The notes under the pieces: generated by a model
Database searches by the model: none
Seen by the model: the letters and a program-made list of their open reading frames with translations, nothing else
What the model was told of the DNA's origin: nothing
Shown: positions 54,095 through 63,950 of the stretch, in pieces
Position numbering within the stretch: position 1 is the stretch's first letter
How the letters are laid out: each line of letters begins with the position of its first letter
Made by a program: the position numbers and the translations under genes
From: Bicyclus anynana
Lineage: Eukaryota > Arthropoda > Insecta > Lepidoptera > Nymphalidae
Length of the DNA: 64,000 nt
Assembly: GCF_947172395.1 (NCBI RefSeq)
Contig: NC_069104.1
Coordinates: 3,437,355-3,501,354, forward strand
Direction of reading: 5' to 3'

Positions 54095-54335
54095 TATTAC
54101 TAGCAAACGCTCGCGAATCCGTTTGCAAATTTTGTTTTTCACAAAAACGATATAAAAAAAGATAAAATATAATAATTGTATAACGATAAAAACGATAAAA
54201 AGTCGCATTGGTTCTGCTATGAGGTCCAATTTATTATTATTTATACCACAATTCATCAAAATTGATTCAGCGGTTTTCCTGTGAAATACCTTTTCAGATA
54301 GAAGGGCTTTAGTATTTATAATATTAGTAAGGATT
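54095..54335 (-). mobile_element. Helitron-like family A, very diverged
   Basis: TTACTAGCAAACGCTCGCGA and TTTTGTTTTTCACAAAAACG at one side and TTTATAATATTAGTAAGGA at the other mark the ends; the interior is mostly rewritten. Confidence 0.45.
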
Positions 54336-54797
54336 TACTTTTAATGAATTAAATCCGGTTCGAACCGGTTAACCCTGAATTAGATTCACGGGATAATATT
54401 ATAATGCAGGTCTCACACTTCTGATTGTATAAATTGTAAGATGATTGTCAGCTCCCTTTTTGCGTGACGTTTCCAACAGTTAGATTGAAATCTGTCATAG
54501 TCAGACCTTCTAGACCTAGTTTTATAAAATGTGTAAGTTCGTCAGATCATAATCAACAGGTAAATACGGTAGGCAACTATGAGTTTTGACTGTGGTGGTC
54601 TTAAAAGGTTGCAAGTTACAATCATCTCAATCATTATCATATACACCTAGTACAAAGTGCAAAACATTAAAAAATATAAAACCGGGAAATATCAAAAACC
54701 GCTTGATTTACAAAAATTAAATTTGACAGGAAAGTAGTTTGTAGTTAGTAGACGTCAGCTAACAACGGATTGTGCAAGAGAGCCGGATTAAGGAGGT
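54336..54797. other. No gene recognised
   Basis: GGTTCGAACCGGTTAACCC near 54358 is palindromic (GGTTCGAACC). No other structure. Confidence 0.4.
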
Positions 54798-54912
54798 CTA
54801 AGAGCGGACGAAGTTGTAGGCATTCACTAGTTTTTTTATATTTTCGACGGCTTAATCCTACTAATATTATAAATGCGAAAGTTTGTATGGATGTTTGTAT
54901 GTATGTTTGGAT
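54798..54912 (+). mobile_element. Two Helitron-like family A stubs
   Basis: AGAGCGGACGAAGTTGTAGG to CTAG (54827-54830) is a 3' end. TCCTACTAATATTATAAATG starts a second copy near 54857 that is lost after (GTATGTTTGGATG). Confidence 0.6.
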
Positions 54913-54951
54913 GTTTGGCAATTGGGAATTGGATTACTTATGATATCCCAT

Positions 54952-55058
54952 CCAGCCGCTGGATGCTGGCGACTCGAGGCTGTTATGTTAGGAAGTCCAT
55001 GCAAGAGGTCTATGTCCAGCAGTGGACGCCCACCGGCAATGATGATGATGATGATACA
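54952..55058 (+). mobile_element. RTE-type LINE 3' end
   Basis: CCAGCCGCTGGATGCTGGCG to CAGTGGACGCCCACCGGCAA then (ATG)n. The two overlapping 60-98 codon frames begin in the Helitron-like stub and pass through this LINE. Confidence 0.8.
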
Positions 55059-55414
55059 GAATTAAAAAATAATCTTACATCACCCTTTTATATCACTTTA
55101 ACTATTACAGAAAACTGCATTAAAATCCGTTTAACAGTTAAGATTTATGTGAACAAACAGCGGAAGTGACTTCAATTTATACTATGTAATGACAAAGGTC
55201 TGGTCAACACAGGCTTTTACATCAAGTGCATTAATTGTATAATTTATAAAAAAAGGAATTAATTTCCTCTTATTTTCTTAATAAAGTAAAATCTAGCGCA
55301 AAAGGTTGTTAGTAGTAGTTTTTGCTGATTGCAACTTGCAACTCATCCTTGTTGCAATCAATTAAATTCAAAATTCATTTTATTCAATAAAAACTTGAAA
55401 ATTCATATTGAATA
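55059..55414. other. No feature recognised
   Basis: GATTGCAACTTGCAACTCAT and CTTGTTGCAATCAAT near 55328-55363 form a loose hairpin. No gene seen. Confidence 0.4.
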
Positions 55415-55914
55415 GGGATGATGACAGTTTTTTAAATTGTATATAAATTAAGAGTATACTAATAGTAAAGCAATTTTGTAAAAGGAACAGGGTATCTGCG
55501 ATCATTACCTTCGGAGCTACAGGGATTTAAAGGGTCAGATTTGCGGCGCTGCCGCGGATCCCTGAAAAACGCCCCATACAAAATGGCTCGAAAAACTGAC
55601 GTCATAGGCAATGTAATGATCGTTAGATTTGTATGCGCGTTCAAACAAAATTACTAATATCTTTGTTATTTGTGCGTTTATCTTTATAGTTCATATATTA
55701 AAAAATGTCACATTTAATGTAAGGAAGCTAAAACTGTATGAATTTTCATCTAATTACGATAAAAAAATTTTAATAGTTTTTGAAATTTTATAATCTCATT
55801 TATTTTGCAAATATCCAGACAATCTTTGCTTTTTATGTATAAATTAGTTAACATTGACCCTATTTACCCTAATGTATCAAAAAAATCAATATATTCAAAC
55901 CTAGTCATCATCCC
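55415..55914 (-). mobile_element. MITE family S copy 2, GGGATGATGAC ends
   Basis: The 500-bp element is the longest copy: GGGATGATGAC left and GTCATCATCCC right. It is inverted relative to 36118-36552. CCGCGGATCCCTGAAAAACG near 55550 is a GC-rich insert absent from the other copy. Confidence 0.78.
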
Positions 55915-55945
55915 CATTATCATCTAGGCTCACTACAGGGCCATA

Positions 55946-56231
55946 TTTTTTATTCTCTACAAGTTAGACCTTGACTACAATCTCACCTGATGGTAAGTGA
56001 TGATGCAATCTAAGCAGGCTAACTTGTTCCACAAATCCACACTCCTTTAGGTTTCTACACGGCATCGTACCGGAACGCTTGGCGGTACGTCTTTGCCAGT
56101 AGTGTGGTAACTAGCCACGGCCGAAGCCTCCCACCAGCCAGACCTGGCCTAATTAAGAAAACTTCAATCGGCCCAGTCAGATATCGAACCCAGGACCTCT
56201 GTCCAATAAGTCGACTGCGCCACAGAAGCCA
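55946..56231 (-). mobile_element. SINE family 1, diverged
   Basis: Reversed, from TTTTTTATTCTCTACAAGTT to GCGCCACAGAAGCC. Several deletions and changes in the head (GTCCAATAAGTCGACTGCGC) show it is an older copy. Confidence 0.85.
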
Positions 56232-56874
56232 AATATACCTATACCATTCGACCAAAGGCATATCTCGTGAAGATAAATAGGCAAAATGTCAACCAATGGC
56301 GGTACAAGTCCCCATCCCGTCTCTTTCGTCCCAACGCCAACGAAAGAGAGAGATACGTCGTTGGACGCATAGTGCGCTTAGTAATATATTTCGCACCGGC
56401 CAAATTGTTCGATATTTACATTATTATTAATAGCGGGCCCAGGCAAGCATCGCTTTGTCTTATTCAACTTAACAACTTTACTTGTACATATTATGTTTCC
56501 TGTGACTTTACCCCATTGGCTAGTACAATTACGCATGGAAACAATAACCTATCGGCGACAAACAGAGGCCTTTGCCGCTTAGAATTAGAGTATTACAATT
56601 TAACCACCTTACTCCTAATACTCGAATACTTAAAATCTATTGCCATGTTAGGTAATAGATTTTTAGTATGCAAATGTAATACCTATACCTAATGCAAATA
56701 GTAAACGTGACATTTTTATTCTTACGTGCCGTATTCGTAAAATATTCATACAATGTAAGTACAGCGCGCCAATTGTTCGGATTTTGTAACAACAGAGTCT
56801 TGAAGTCATATCATTCATAGTATTTATATAATACCTATAATGATTTTATTCTTGAGCAATATAACATCATCATT
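56232..56874. other. No gene recognised; 141-codon frame judged non-coding
   Basis: The frame at 56267-56692 is the longest single frame in the window apart from repeats. Its peptide has no motif, and its first part (CAACCAATGGCGGTACAAGT, GAAAGAGAGAGATAC) looks like dispersed repeat text also hinted at near 45360. A GGGCCCAGGCAAGCATCGCT piece near 56434 resembles a family D end. Confidence 0.35.
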
Positions 56875-56879
56875 CATCA

Positions 56880-57200
56880 TTTATTTTAACGACCCACTTC
56901 AGGGCTAAGCCTTCATAGGACTTCTATATAAGGAGAGAGCTCAAGTGGTCTAAGGCAGTGGCGTGCACAACCTTTTTGACTAGAGTATGCACTATACGTA
57001 CAAATTATAAAAAGTGGAAAATTCCTTGTGTGATTTAGGTTCATCAGGGCATTTTTGTATCTATGCAATGCATGCTATCTAAGCTCCATATCCGAACGGA
57101 TATGGAGCTTAGATAGCATAGCTTAGACCCACCACGTTATTCCAATGCGGGGCGAAAGTCTTAAAATTTTAAAAGTTAAATTCTTTACCGACCACAATTA
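56880..57200 (-). mobile_element. Unnamed SINE remnant split by a MITE
   Basis: ACGACCCACTTCAGGGCTAA (about 56890) and CCACCACGTTATTCCAATGC (about 57130) are two parts of one reversed SINE-like tail. 56957-57120 between them is the MITE. Confidence 0.4.
56957..57120. mobile_element. MITE with CAGTGGCGTGCACA start and inner hairpin
   Basis: CAGTGGCGTGCACAACCTTT, GAGTATGCACTATACGTACA and AAAATTCCTTGTGTGATT recall a common lepidopteran MITE. It is followed by a perfect 23-bp hairpin at 57072-57119 (arms ATGCTATCTAAGCTCCATAT..., 2-base loop). Confidence 0.55.
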
Positions 57201-57215
57201 GATCTTAACAATAAT

Positions 57216-57436
57216 CTAGCTGGTAAGGAGGCTTCAGCCCTGGCTAGTTACTACCCTACCGGCAAAGACGTACCGCCAATTGATTTAGCGTTCTGGTACG
57301 TTGCCGTGTAGAAACCGAAAGGGGTGTGAATTGTCTTCCTACTCCTAACAAGTTAGCCCGCTACCATCTTAGATTACATCATCACTCACCATCAGGTGAG
57401 ATTGTTGTCAAGGGCTAACTTGTAAAGAATAAAAAA
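57216..57436 (+). mobile_element. SINE family 1, 5'-truncated
   Basis: From AATCTAGCTGGTAAGGAGGC to a short poly(A) run. The head is missing. Confidence 0.88.
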
Positions 57437-57859
57437 TATATCGGGAAGATAAGACACCCAAATTCGCAACGCTGGGTTGATAATGATTTTTACTGACTTT
57501 TTTATGTTCTTAGAAGTCGTACTTTGTTTTTATGAGCAAAAAGCCGTATTTTAATAAATGTTTTATATTCTGCCAATATAGCACTCCCCCTTAATAGCAC
57601 GCTATTTATCAATATCGGAAAGATTTCTAACTATACATTATACTAAGTCGGGGTTTCCAATACATTTAGCAAAGTGATATCAATTAACTAATAAAATTTA
57701 TATGCCCCCTAATAAGCTCGCGGACATTTTATAATCGAGTTAACTTAATCAATAACTTACATAAATCCTTGACTTAATGTATAGAAATCGGTAATATATA
57801 ACTCAAAGTTTATAACGAAATTTCTAGATTATTCTACCTAATCGTATTTTATATTCATA
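57437..57859. other. No feature recognised
   Basis: AT-rich spacer. Confidence 0.4.
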
Positions 57860-58227
57860 CTAGCGGACGCCCGCGACATCGTCCGCGTGGAATTTAGTTT
57901 TTTACAAATCCCTCGGGAACCATGAAATTTTTAGGGATAAAAAGTAGCCTATGTGTTAATCCAGGCTTAATATATCGTAATACCTAATTTCAGCTAATTC
58001 AATTCGGTAGTCAAGGCGTGAAAGAGTAACAAACATTTATATCATCAAAATCATCCGTTTTCGCAAATCTCGGGAAATCATGGATAAAAAATAGCCTATG
58101 TGTTAATCCAGAGTAAAATTTATTTCTTTTCCAAATTTCAGCCAAATTGCTTCAGTAGTAGCGGTGTTAAAGAGTGACAAACGTCTAAACATCCATACAA
58201 ACTTTCGCGTTTATAATATTAGTAGGA
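57860..58227 (-). mobile_element. Helitron-like family A, two-module, complete
   Basis: CTAG at 57860-57863 after A; reversed TC end at 58227 before T. The hairpin (GCGGACGCCCGCGACATCGT) is nearly intact. The modules are joined by ATCATCAAAATCATCCGTTT. Confidence 0.88.
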
Positions 58228-58418
58228 TAATAAAATTGTATTGATAAGGAGGACCGTGTTTTTTGAGACATAAATAAGTAACAATATCTACAGAAAACCT
58301 CCGTTTTCATTGAAACAAAGACGAAGCGAGATGTCACGTTTTCTCTATTTCGATTTAGTAGCAATTACAATTTTAATAAAAAAATTGTTACTAAATATTT
58401 TTTGAAAGTTACATAATG

Positions 58419-58613
58419 TCTACCACTGACGTTCAAGTAAGCTCACATACCTACGCTAGTGGCTTGACAGCCGATAAAACTGATCATGTGCTGGTCGCGA
58501 TGTGCATGACCTCAAGCCGAACGCTACCAACACTCGATCAGTTTTATCGGACGTCCAGCCGTTAGCGCTGCAAACATGTGGGCTTATCGGATGGTGAGTG
58601 GGTAGCATTATAC
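58419..58613. mobile_element. MITE family T copy 2, with a nested palindrome
   Basis: Imperfect ends (CTACCACTGACGTTCAAGTA left; TGCTACCCACTCACCATCCG right, reversed). It shares GTTAGCGCTGCAAACATGTG with the copy at 43083. Inside, CGATAAAACTGATC and GATCAGTTTTATCG are exact inverted arms about 70 bp apart. Confidence 0.7.
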
Positions 58614-58619
58614 AAACCT

Positions 58620-58877
58620 CAAACTCCTTTTCAGGTCCAACCTACCTACTGTAAACTGTTGAGGAGTTCCCTATCTGAGTTTCAGCTCCGCCATCGCGAC
58701 TATAGACTTTCATTACATTATAGTGCTTCAAACTACTTAATGAAAAAAATAGCAAAGGCACTAGTCGTCCCTACGATTTTTGAAAGTTTCCTTCGATTTA
58801 TCCAGGATCCCATCATGAGATCCTAACATTATGACAATGGTACCACCTCAGGAGTATATCCTATCAATCAAAAAAGA
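58620..58877 (+). mobile_element. LINE 3'-UTR fragment
   Basis: GAGGAGTTCCCTATCTGAGT, CTAGTCGTCCCTACGATTTT, CCAGGATCCCATCATGAGAT and CAATGGTACCACCTCAGGAG belong to a common lepidopteran LINE 3' end (compare 21712). The 82-codon frame here is not a gene. Confidence 0.6.
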
Positions 58878-58950
58878 ATGGGGATGATGACTAGGTTTGA
58901 ATATATTGATTTTTATGATACATTCGGGTAAATAAGATCAATGTTAACTT
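58878..58950 (+). mobile_element. MITE family S, truncated copy 3
   Basis: GGGATGATGACTAGGTTTGA, ATATATTGATTTTTATGATA and AAGATCAATGTTAACTT match the left end of the family, then stop at a Helitron-like element. Confidence 0.7.
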
Positions 58951-59107
58951 GATTGAACGCGCTAATCTCAGGAACTACTGGTCCGATTTGAAAAATTCTT
59001 TCAGTGTTAGATAGCCCATTTATCGAGGAAGGCTATATACTATATATTATCCCCGTATTCCTACGGGAACGGGAACCACGCGGGTGAAACCGCGCGGCGT
59101 CAGCTAG
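58951..59107 (+). mobile_element. Helitron-like family B, 5' end missing
   Basis: TTGATTGAACGCGCTAATCT to CGCGCGGCGTCAGCTAG before T. The TCTATACT start is gone, so the junction with the MITE at 58950 may be a deletion. Confidence 0.75.
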
Positions 59108-59264
59108 TTATGATATAAATCTAGTCGTTGTGTCCATTTAAGCTTTTAAATTTCCCAAAATTCGTAAATCGAGTTTTAGTTGCAATTTTCAAAACTTCAA
59201 AGCGACTCAATAAAAAATTTATAGTCAATTGCTAATTCAGCGTATTTGTATTAGAAGCGATTAC

Positions 59265-60366
59265 TTCCTAACTACAACTGTCCCAATCCAAGCCTGTCCA
59301 CTACACGACACGCGCACCCATTACCATACAATGAGTGCGTGCTAGCGCGCATCAATGTAGGGTTAGGGTGCCCATTGTAGCCCCTTGCACCACGGAACCA
59401 CGATACAGTAAGTGCGTTATCAACTGAGTCGTCAAACGGAGTTCAGGTTATTGTCTATTCTAGCAACACATAGCCACGAATGACTATAGTATGTGCGTTA
59501 TCAACGGGGTCGTTGATGCGTTATGACTACAACTGTCCCAATCCAAGCCTGTCCACTACAAGACACGCGCACCCATTACCATACAATGAGTGCGTGCTAG
59601 CGCGCATCAATGTAGGGTTAGGGTGCCCATTGTAGCCCCTTGCACCACGGAACCACGATACAGTAAGTGCGTTATCAACTGAGTCGTCGAGTGGAGTTAA
59701 AGTGGTCACTGTCGCTTGTACAATGGAACCACGAATTACTATAGTAAGTGTGTTATAAACTGAGTCGTCGGTGCATTCTGACTACAACTGTCCCAATCTA
59801 AGCCTGTCCACTACACGACACGCGTACCCATTACCATACAATACAATTAGGATGCCTATTGTTGCCCCTTGCATCACGGAACCACGATACAGTAAGTGCG
59901 TTATCAACTGAGTCGTCTGGTTAAAGTGGTCACTGTCGCTTTTTGTATCATGGAACCACGAATGGCTAAGTATAGTATGTGCGTTATCAACTGAGCCGTC
60001 GGGCTTTCATTCTTCTGTCCTACTCGTAGTCTGTCCTACACGACGCACGCGCCATTAGCATACAATGAATGCGTCCTAACGCGCATCCATGGGGGGTTAG
60101 GGTGCCCATTGTAGCCCCTTGCACCATGGAACCACAATACAGTAAGTGCGTTATCAACTGAGTCGTCTGGTTAAAGTAGTCGCCGTCGCTTTTTGTATCA
60201 TGGAACCACAAATGACTAAGTATCGTAAGCGCGTTATCAACTGAGTCGTCTGGCCATCATTCTTCTGTCCTACTCGTAGTCTGTCCTACATGACGTACGC
60301 GCCAATACCATACAATGAGTGCGTGCTAACGCGCATCCATGAGGGGTTAGGGTGGCCATTGTAACC
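59265..60366. repeat. Satellite-like tandem array, about 230-255-bp units, 4-5 copies
   Basis: Unit starts (CTACAACTGTCCCAATC or the variant TTCTTCTGTCCTACTCG) fall near 59273, 59527, 59781, 60011 and 60255. Each unit has GCGTGCTAGCGCGCATCAAT, GGGTTAGGGTGCCCATTGTA and two GTGCGTTATCAACTGAGTCG sub-repeats, eight in all, spaced alternately about 75-83 and 165-180 bp. The two starts reflect two variant types (first three and last two). Frames on the minus strand are incidental. Confidence 0.88.
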
Positions 60367-61056
60367 GGACTAAGCTGTTATCCCATCTTCTAAAAGGAGG
60401 GAGCCTTGTGTTTACGAGTCTTTAGTCTTTCCTTGGTCATATAATACAGAGAAACATAATTTAGTCCCCAGCAACCAACCACATTAAGAACTGATAAATC
60501 TATCTAAATGTTGTTACAATATTTAGATAAATGAGACAATTTTAAAAACTTTACCAATTGTGTAAGAATTAGTGATTACTAATTAGTAGTAATGAATGAT
60601 TATTTTTCTATGCTGTTTTGGATAATCGGGTTCCAAATTCAAATCTTAAATAGGTCTATGAAATCTTGAAATTTTCAGTAGCAGCCAGTTATGAATTTAG
60701 TGGATGTGACATTAGGTACACCCCTTGTACTTCATACGTCAAGTAGTATCTTGCTGAGTAAAAGATTCAAATCTCTCCTATAAGGAAGTAAGAGCGAGAG
60801 AGAGAGGTTTGGCCTTGTAGTGGAACGGACACATTAAAAAAAGTCAATAATTATTGGTACTAAACTATGAGTGACTCGATACTGTCCCCACCTTCAGCCA
60901 GTAATGGTCACCGTACACATAGCATCGGTCCTTAACCCTGCCATATATTTATCCGACTGACTGTTCACCTCACTCATTACATTTTCCTGTTTCATCCCCG
61001 CACTTAGGAGCAGATGCGTGCACATAGTGACACTTTAATTAAACTACGCATTCCTT
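60367..61056. other. No gene recognised
   Basis: A short (GA)n run lies near 60795. No coding motif or partner. Confidence 0.4.
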
Positions 61057-61745
61057 AGGGTGCTTTTCCACCAGAGATGTGCTATGTAGCCATGCTGCGA
61101 AGATGTGAAATCTGCGTTATGAAAATATGTGACCGTTTTCACCAATACCACCAATACTAAGCTATGTAACTTTGCGAGGAAGCTAGCTCGAGCTACGAGT
61201 ATGCGATGACGGCGCATAGCAGGAATCCATAGCTCGCATCCTTAGCACACATCTATAACATGCATCCTTAGCATGCATCTATAACACGCATCCATAGCAC
61301 GCATCCTTTCATATAAAAAACATAATATCTTAGTTGAACCCATCAGTGCTTCGAGTATGTGCACCAATGAATATGGTTCGTCATCAACCCATATTCGGCT
61401 CACTGCTGAGCTCGAGTCTCCTCTCAGAATGAGAGGGGTTAGGCCAATAGTCCACCACGCTGGCCCAATGCGGATTAGCAGACTTAACACACGCAGAGAA
61501 TTATGATAATTCTCTGGTATGCAGGTTTCCTCACGATGTTTTTCTTCAGCGTTTGAGTGATATTTAATTTCTTAAAATGCATACAACTGAAAAGTTGGAG
61601 GTGCATGCCCCGGACCGGATTCGAACCCACACCCTCCGGAATCGGAGGCAGAGGTCATATCCACACACACACATATCATGAATATGATTGGTGGATAGCA
61701 AACGCATCCATAGCATAGCACATCTCTGGTGGAACAGCATCTTAA
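61057..61745. mobile_element. DNA element with TTCCACCAGAGATGTGCTAT ends, split by a SINE
   Basis: The left end GTGCTTTTCCACCAGAGATG is inverted at the right as CATCTCTGGTGGAACAGCA, giving arms of about 28 bp. A small tandem of CGCATCC..TAGCA..CATCTATAAC units (about 26 bp) lies at 61225-61310. The SINE at 61367-61689 interrupts it. No transposase is present. Confidence 0.75.
61367..61689 (-). mobile_element. SINE family 2 with 12-bp TSD, nested
   Basis: SINE about 61381-61665 reversed. ATGAATATGGTT at 61367-61378 and ATGAATATGATT at 61678-61689 are the target duplication with one change. A (CA)n expansion follows the head. Confidence 0.88.
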
Positions 61746-61861
61746 GGATACTATAAAATAATCTCCTACTTGATTAGAAAATGATATACATGGTGTATTT
61801 TATAGATCCTTTCCACACAAAGAACTCTATTATTATCAAAAACACGAAAGTTTGTAACTTT

Positions 61862-62158
61862 ATTTTATTCTCTACAAGTTAGCACTTGACTACAGTCTCA
61901 CCCGACGTTTAGTGATGATGAAGCGGGCTAACTTGTTAGGAGTAGGGTGAAAATCCACACCCCTTTCGGTTTCTACAGGCCATCGTACCGGAACGCTAAA
62001 TCGCTTGGCGGTACGTCTTCGCCGGTAGGATGGTTCGCCCAGCACGGCCGCAGCCTCCTACCAGCCAGACTTCGACCAATTAAGCAAACATCAATCGGCC
62101 CAGCCGGTGATCGAACGCAGAACCACCATCTTGTAAAACCACCGCGCATACCGTCGTC
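61862..62158 (-). mobile_element. SINE family 1, diverged
   Basis: TTATTCTCTACAAGTTAGCA to CACCGCGCATACCGTCGTC. The A-box part is deleted. The plus-strand 92-codon frame crosses it. Confidence 0.88.
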
Positions 62159-62171
62159 AATACTGAATACA

Positions 62172-62310
62172 ATAATGGATGTTTGTTACTCTTTCTTGCC
62201 TAAACTACTGAACCGATTTAGCTGAAATTTTTATCCCAGAAAAGTTTATGGTTCCCGCGGGATATTCCAAAAACTAAATTTAACTCGGACGAAATCCTCG
62301 TCTTCAAGTT
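62172..62310 (+). mobile_element. Helitron-like family A remnant
   Basis: ATGGATGTTTGTTACTCTTT, ACTACTGAACCGATTTAGCT and CTCGGACGAAATCCTCGTCT remain. Both ends are lost. A second GTATGTTTGTTACTCT at 62348 begins another decayed copy. Confidence 0.55.
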
Positions 62311-62379
62311 ATATTACGAGTACAAAGGTGAAAAGTTTGTGTGTGCGTATGTTTGTTACTCTAAATTTAGAGTGAGATT

Positions 62380-62768
62380 ACCACCATGTAGTTAAACCAT
62401 GTAGGCTAGGTACTTTATTCTCTAGAAAAATCACCATAGGCATCCGATATAATCCGGTAGGTAATAATATTGTTCAGTTTTAAGATGAAAAAGTAACAGA
62501 CATACATACTTCCGTATTCCTAACAATATCAGTATGGATTTTTTGATTAAACAAGAAGCATCGATTTAGAAATTGTAGTCGAATAACTCAATTTCAAACG
62601 CCTGCAGTTATTGCATAGCAAATTTGCAGTGGCACAAATTTGATATGAATTTAGAGCAGACACTTGAATTGAATAAATTATCATGCTATCTATATGGCAT
62701 ATCGACTCGACATCGTATAAGTCGTCTATACTTTATAAAAGTCAGAATTTAATTATTTGAGTGTACCT
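62380..62768. other. No feature recognised
   Basis: AT-rich; no partner. Confidence 0.4.
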
Positions 62769-62878
62769 ATGTAAGCTTACCTATGTCATCTGCGTTGGGC
62801 CAGCTTTTCATTCTGCGAGGAAACTCGAGCTCAGTAGTGAGCCGAATATGGATTGATAATGAATGAATGTAAGCTTAC
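62769..62878 (+). mobile_element. SINE family 2, 3' stub with 12-bp TSD
   Basis: Only the last 80 bp of the SINE (GCGTTGGGCCAGC to ATATGGATTGATAATGAATG) remain between perfect ATGTAAGCTTAC duplications at 62769-62780 and 62867-62878. So it inserted already truncated, with an internal gap. Confidence 0.88.
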
Positions 62879-62919
62879 TTTAAACAATGATAGGAACGTA
62901 ATTGTTATTGTAGTATTTA

Positions 62920-63112
62920 CAAGCGGACCTTTTGTGTTTTCACTAGCGTAGTTCACGTTCCCTTCGAAAAGGGGTATAAATATAGTCTATATTACTCACC
63001 GATAATGCAGCTTTCCGCAGCACCGATAATTAGTTAAAAAAAAATGGTGAAAAATTCAGAAAGAATTACAAACAAACACATTCTCGATTTTATAATAGAT
63101 AATAGATATACT
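62920..63112 (-). mobile_element. Helitron-like family C, diverged
   Basis: AAGCGGACCTTTTGTGTTTT, CACTAGCGTAGTTCACGTTC, TATAGTCTATATTACTCACC and GATAATGCAGCTTTCC. The 3' side fades into an AT-rich run. Confidence 0.5.
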
Positions 63113-63167
63113 AAATATAAAACTGGTTTTCTACTATCTTATTATATCTAGTGTACAGTTAAAATAG

Positions 63168-63388
63168 TTTTTTTTTTTCTACAAGTTAGCCCTTGACTAC
63201 AATCTCACCTTAAATGATGATGCAATCTAAGATGGAAGCGGATTAACTTGTTAGGAGTGGGATGATTATTCACACCCCTTTTGGTTTCTACACGACATCG
63301 GAACACTAAATTTCGTGGCGGTCGGTCTTTGCCGTTGGGTGGTAACTAGCCACGGCCAAAACCTCTCACCAGCCAGACCTGGACCAAA
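63168..63388 (-). mobile_element. SINE family 1, 5'-truncated
   Basis: Poly(T), TCTACAAGTTAGCCCTTGAC to CCAGCCAGACCTGGACCA. The tRNA-like head is absent. Confidence 0.88.
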
Positions 63389-63402
63389 GATTATGATGAT
63401 TG

Positions 63403-63725
63403 ATTCTCGATTTTATAATAGATAATAGATATACTAAATATCGATTTTATAATAGACTAGCTGACACCACGCGGTTTTACCCGCATGATTCCTGTTTCCG
63501 TAGGAATTCGGAGATAATATATAGCCTATAGCCTTCCTCGATAAATGGGATATCTAACACAGAAAGAATTTTTCAAATCGGACCAGTAGTTCCTGAGATT
63601 AGCGCGTTCAATCAAATAAACAAAAAAGCAAACAAACAAACTCTTCAGATGTATGATATTAGTATAGATATACAAAATATCGATTTTATAATAGATTTAT
63701 ATAAAATATCGATTTTATAATAAAC
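63403..63725. repeat. Short tandem TATCGATTTTATAATAG, interrupted by a Helitron-like element
   Basis: TCGATTTTATAATAG occurs near 63407, 63441, 63680 and 63710, also at 63084. The 37-bp block starting TTCTCGATTTTATAATAGAT is identical at 63081-63117 and 63403-63439, on either side of the SINE. Confidence 0.7.
63457..63668 (-). mobile_element. Helitron-like family B, complete
   Basis: CTAG at 63457-63460 after A, CACGCGGTTTTACCCGCATG hairpin, CTGAGATTAGCGCGTTCAAT, and TATAGA ending at 63668 before T. It is inserted in the short tandem repeat. Confidence 0.85.
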
Positions 63726-63950
63726 CTAAAAATAACTCGTATGGTTCTATCTAAGTTACATTCAATATCGGAAATAGACAGAACTATTTCCCTTGATATC
63801 GGATCTGATATTGAAAATACTCAACCGAATAGCGGTTTAATAGCGAACGACGCAATATAGTTGGTTTGGCTCAAAGCCACGCCGCACGCAATGTTTATGA
63901 TCGTTCCACAAGTTTTGGAGACGAACATTTTCTATGACGTATCGCAGTAT
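63669..63950. other. No gene recognised
   Basis: Tandem-repeat edge, then unique sequence. Confidence 0.4.

Noticed and set aside
56267..56692. A 141-codon plus-strand frame as a gene
   Set aside because: No domain or start context, the composition drifts along its length, and its first third resembles dispersed repeat text seen near 45360.
59265..60366. A CRISPR-like or coding repeat array
   Set aside because: Units are long, diverged and lack unique spacers, and this is eukaryotic DNA. The minus-strand frames do not persist across units.
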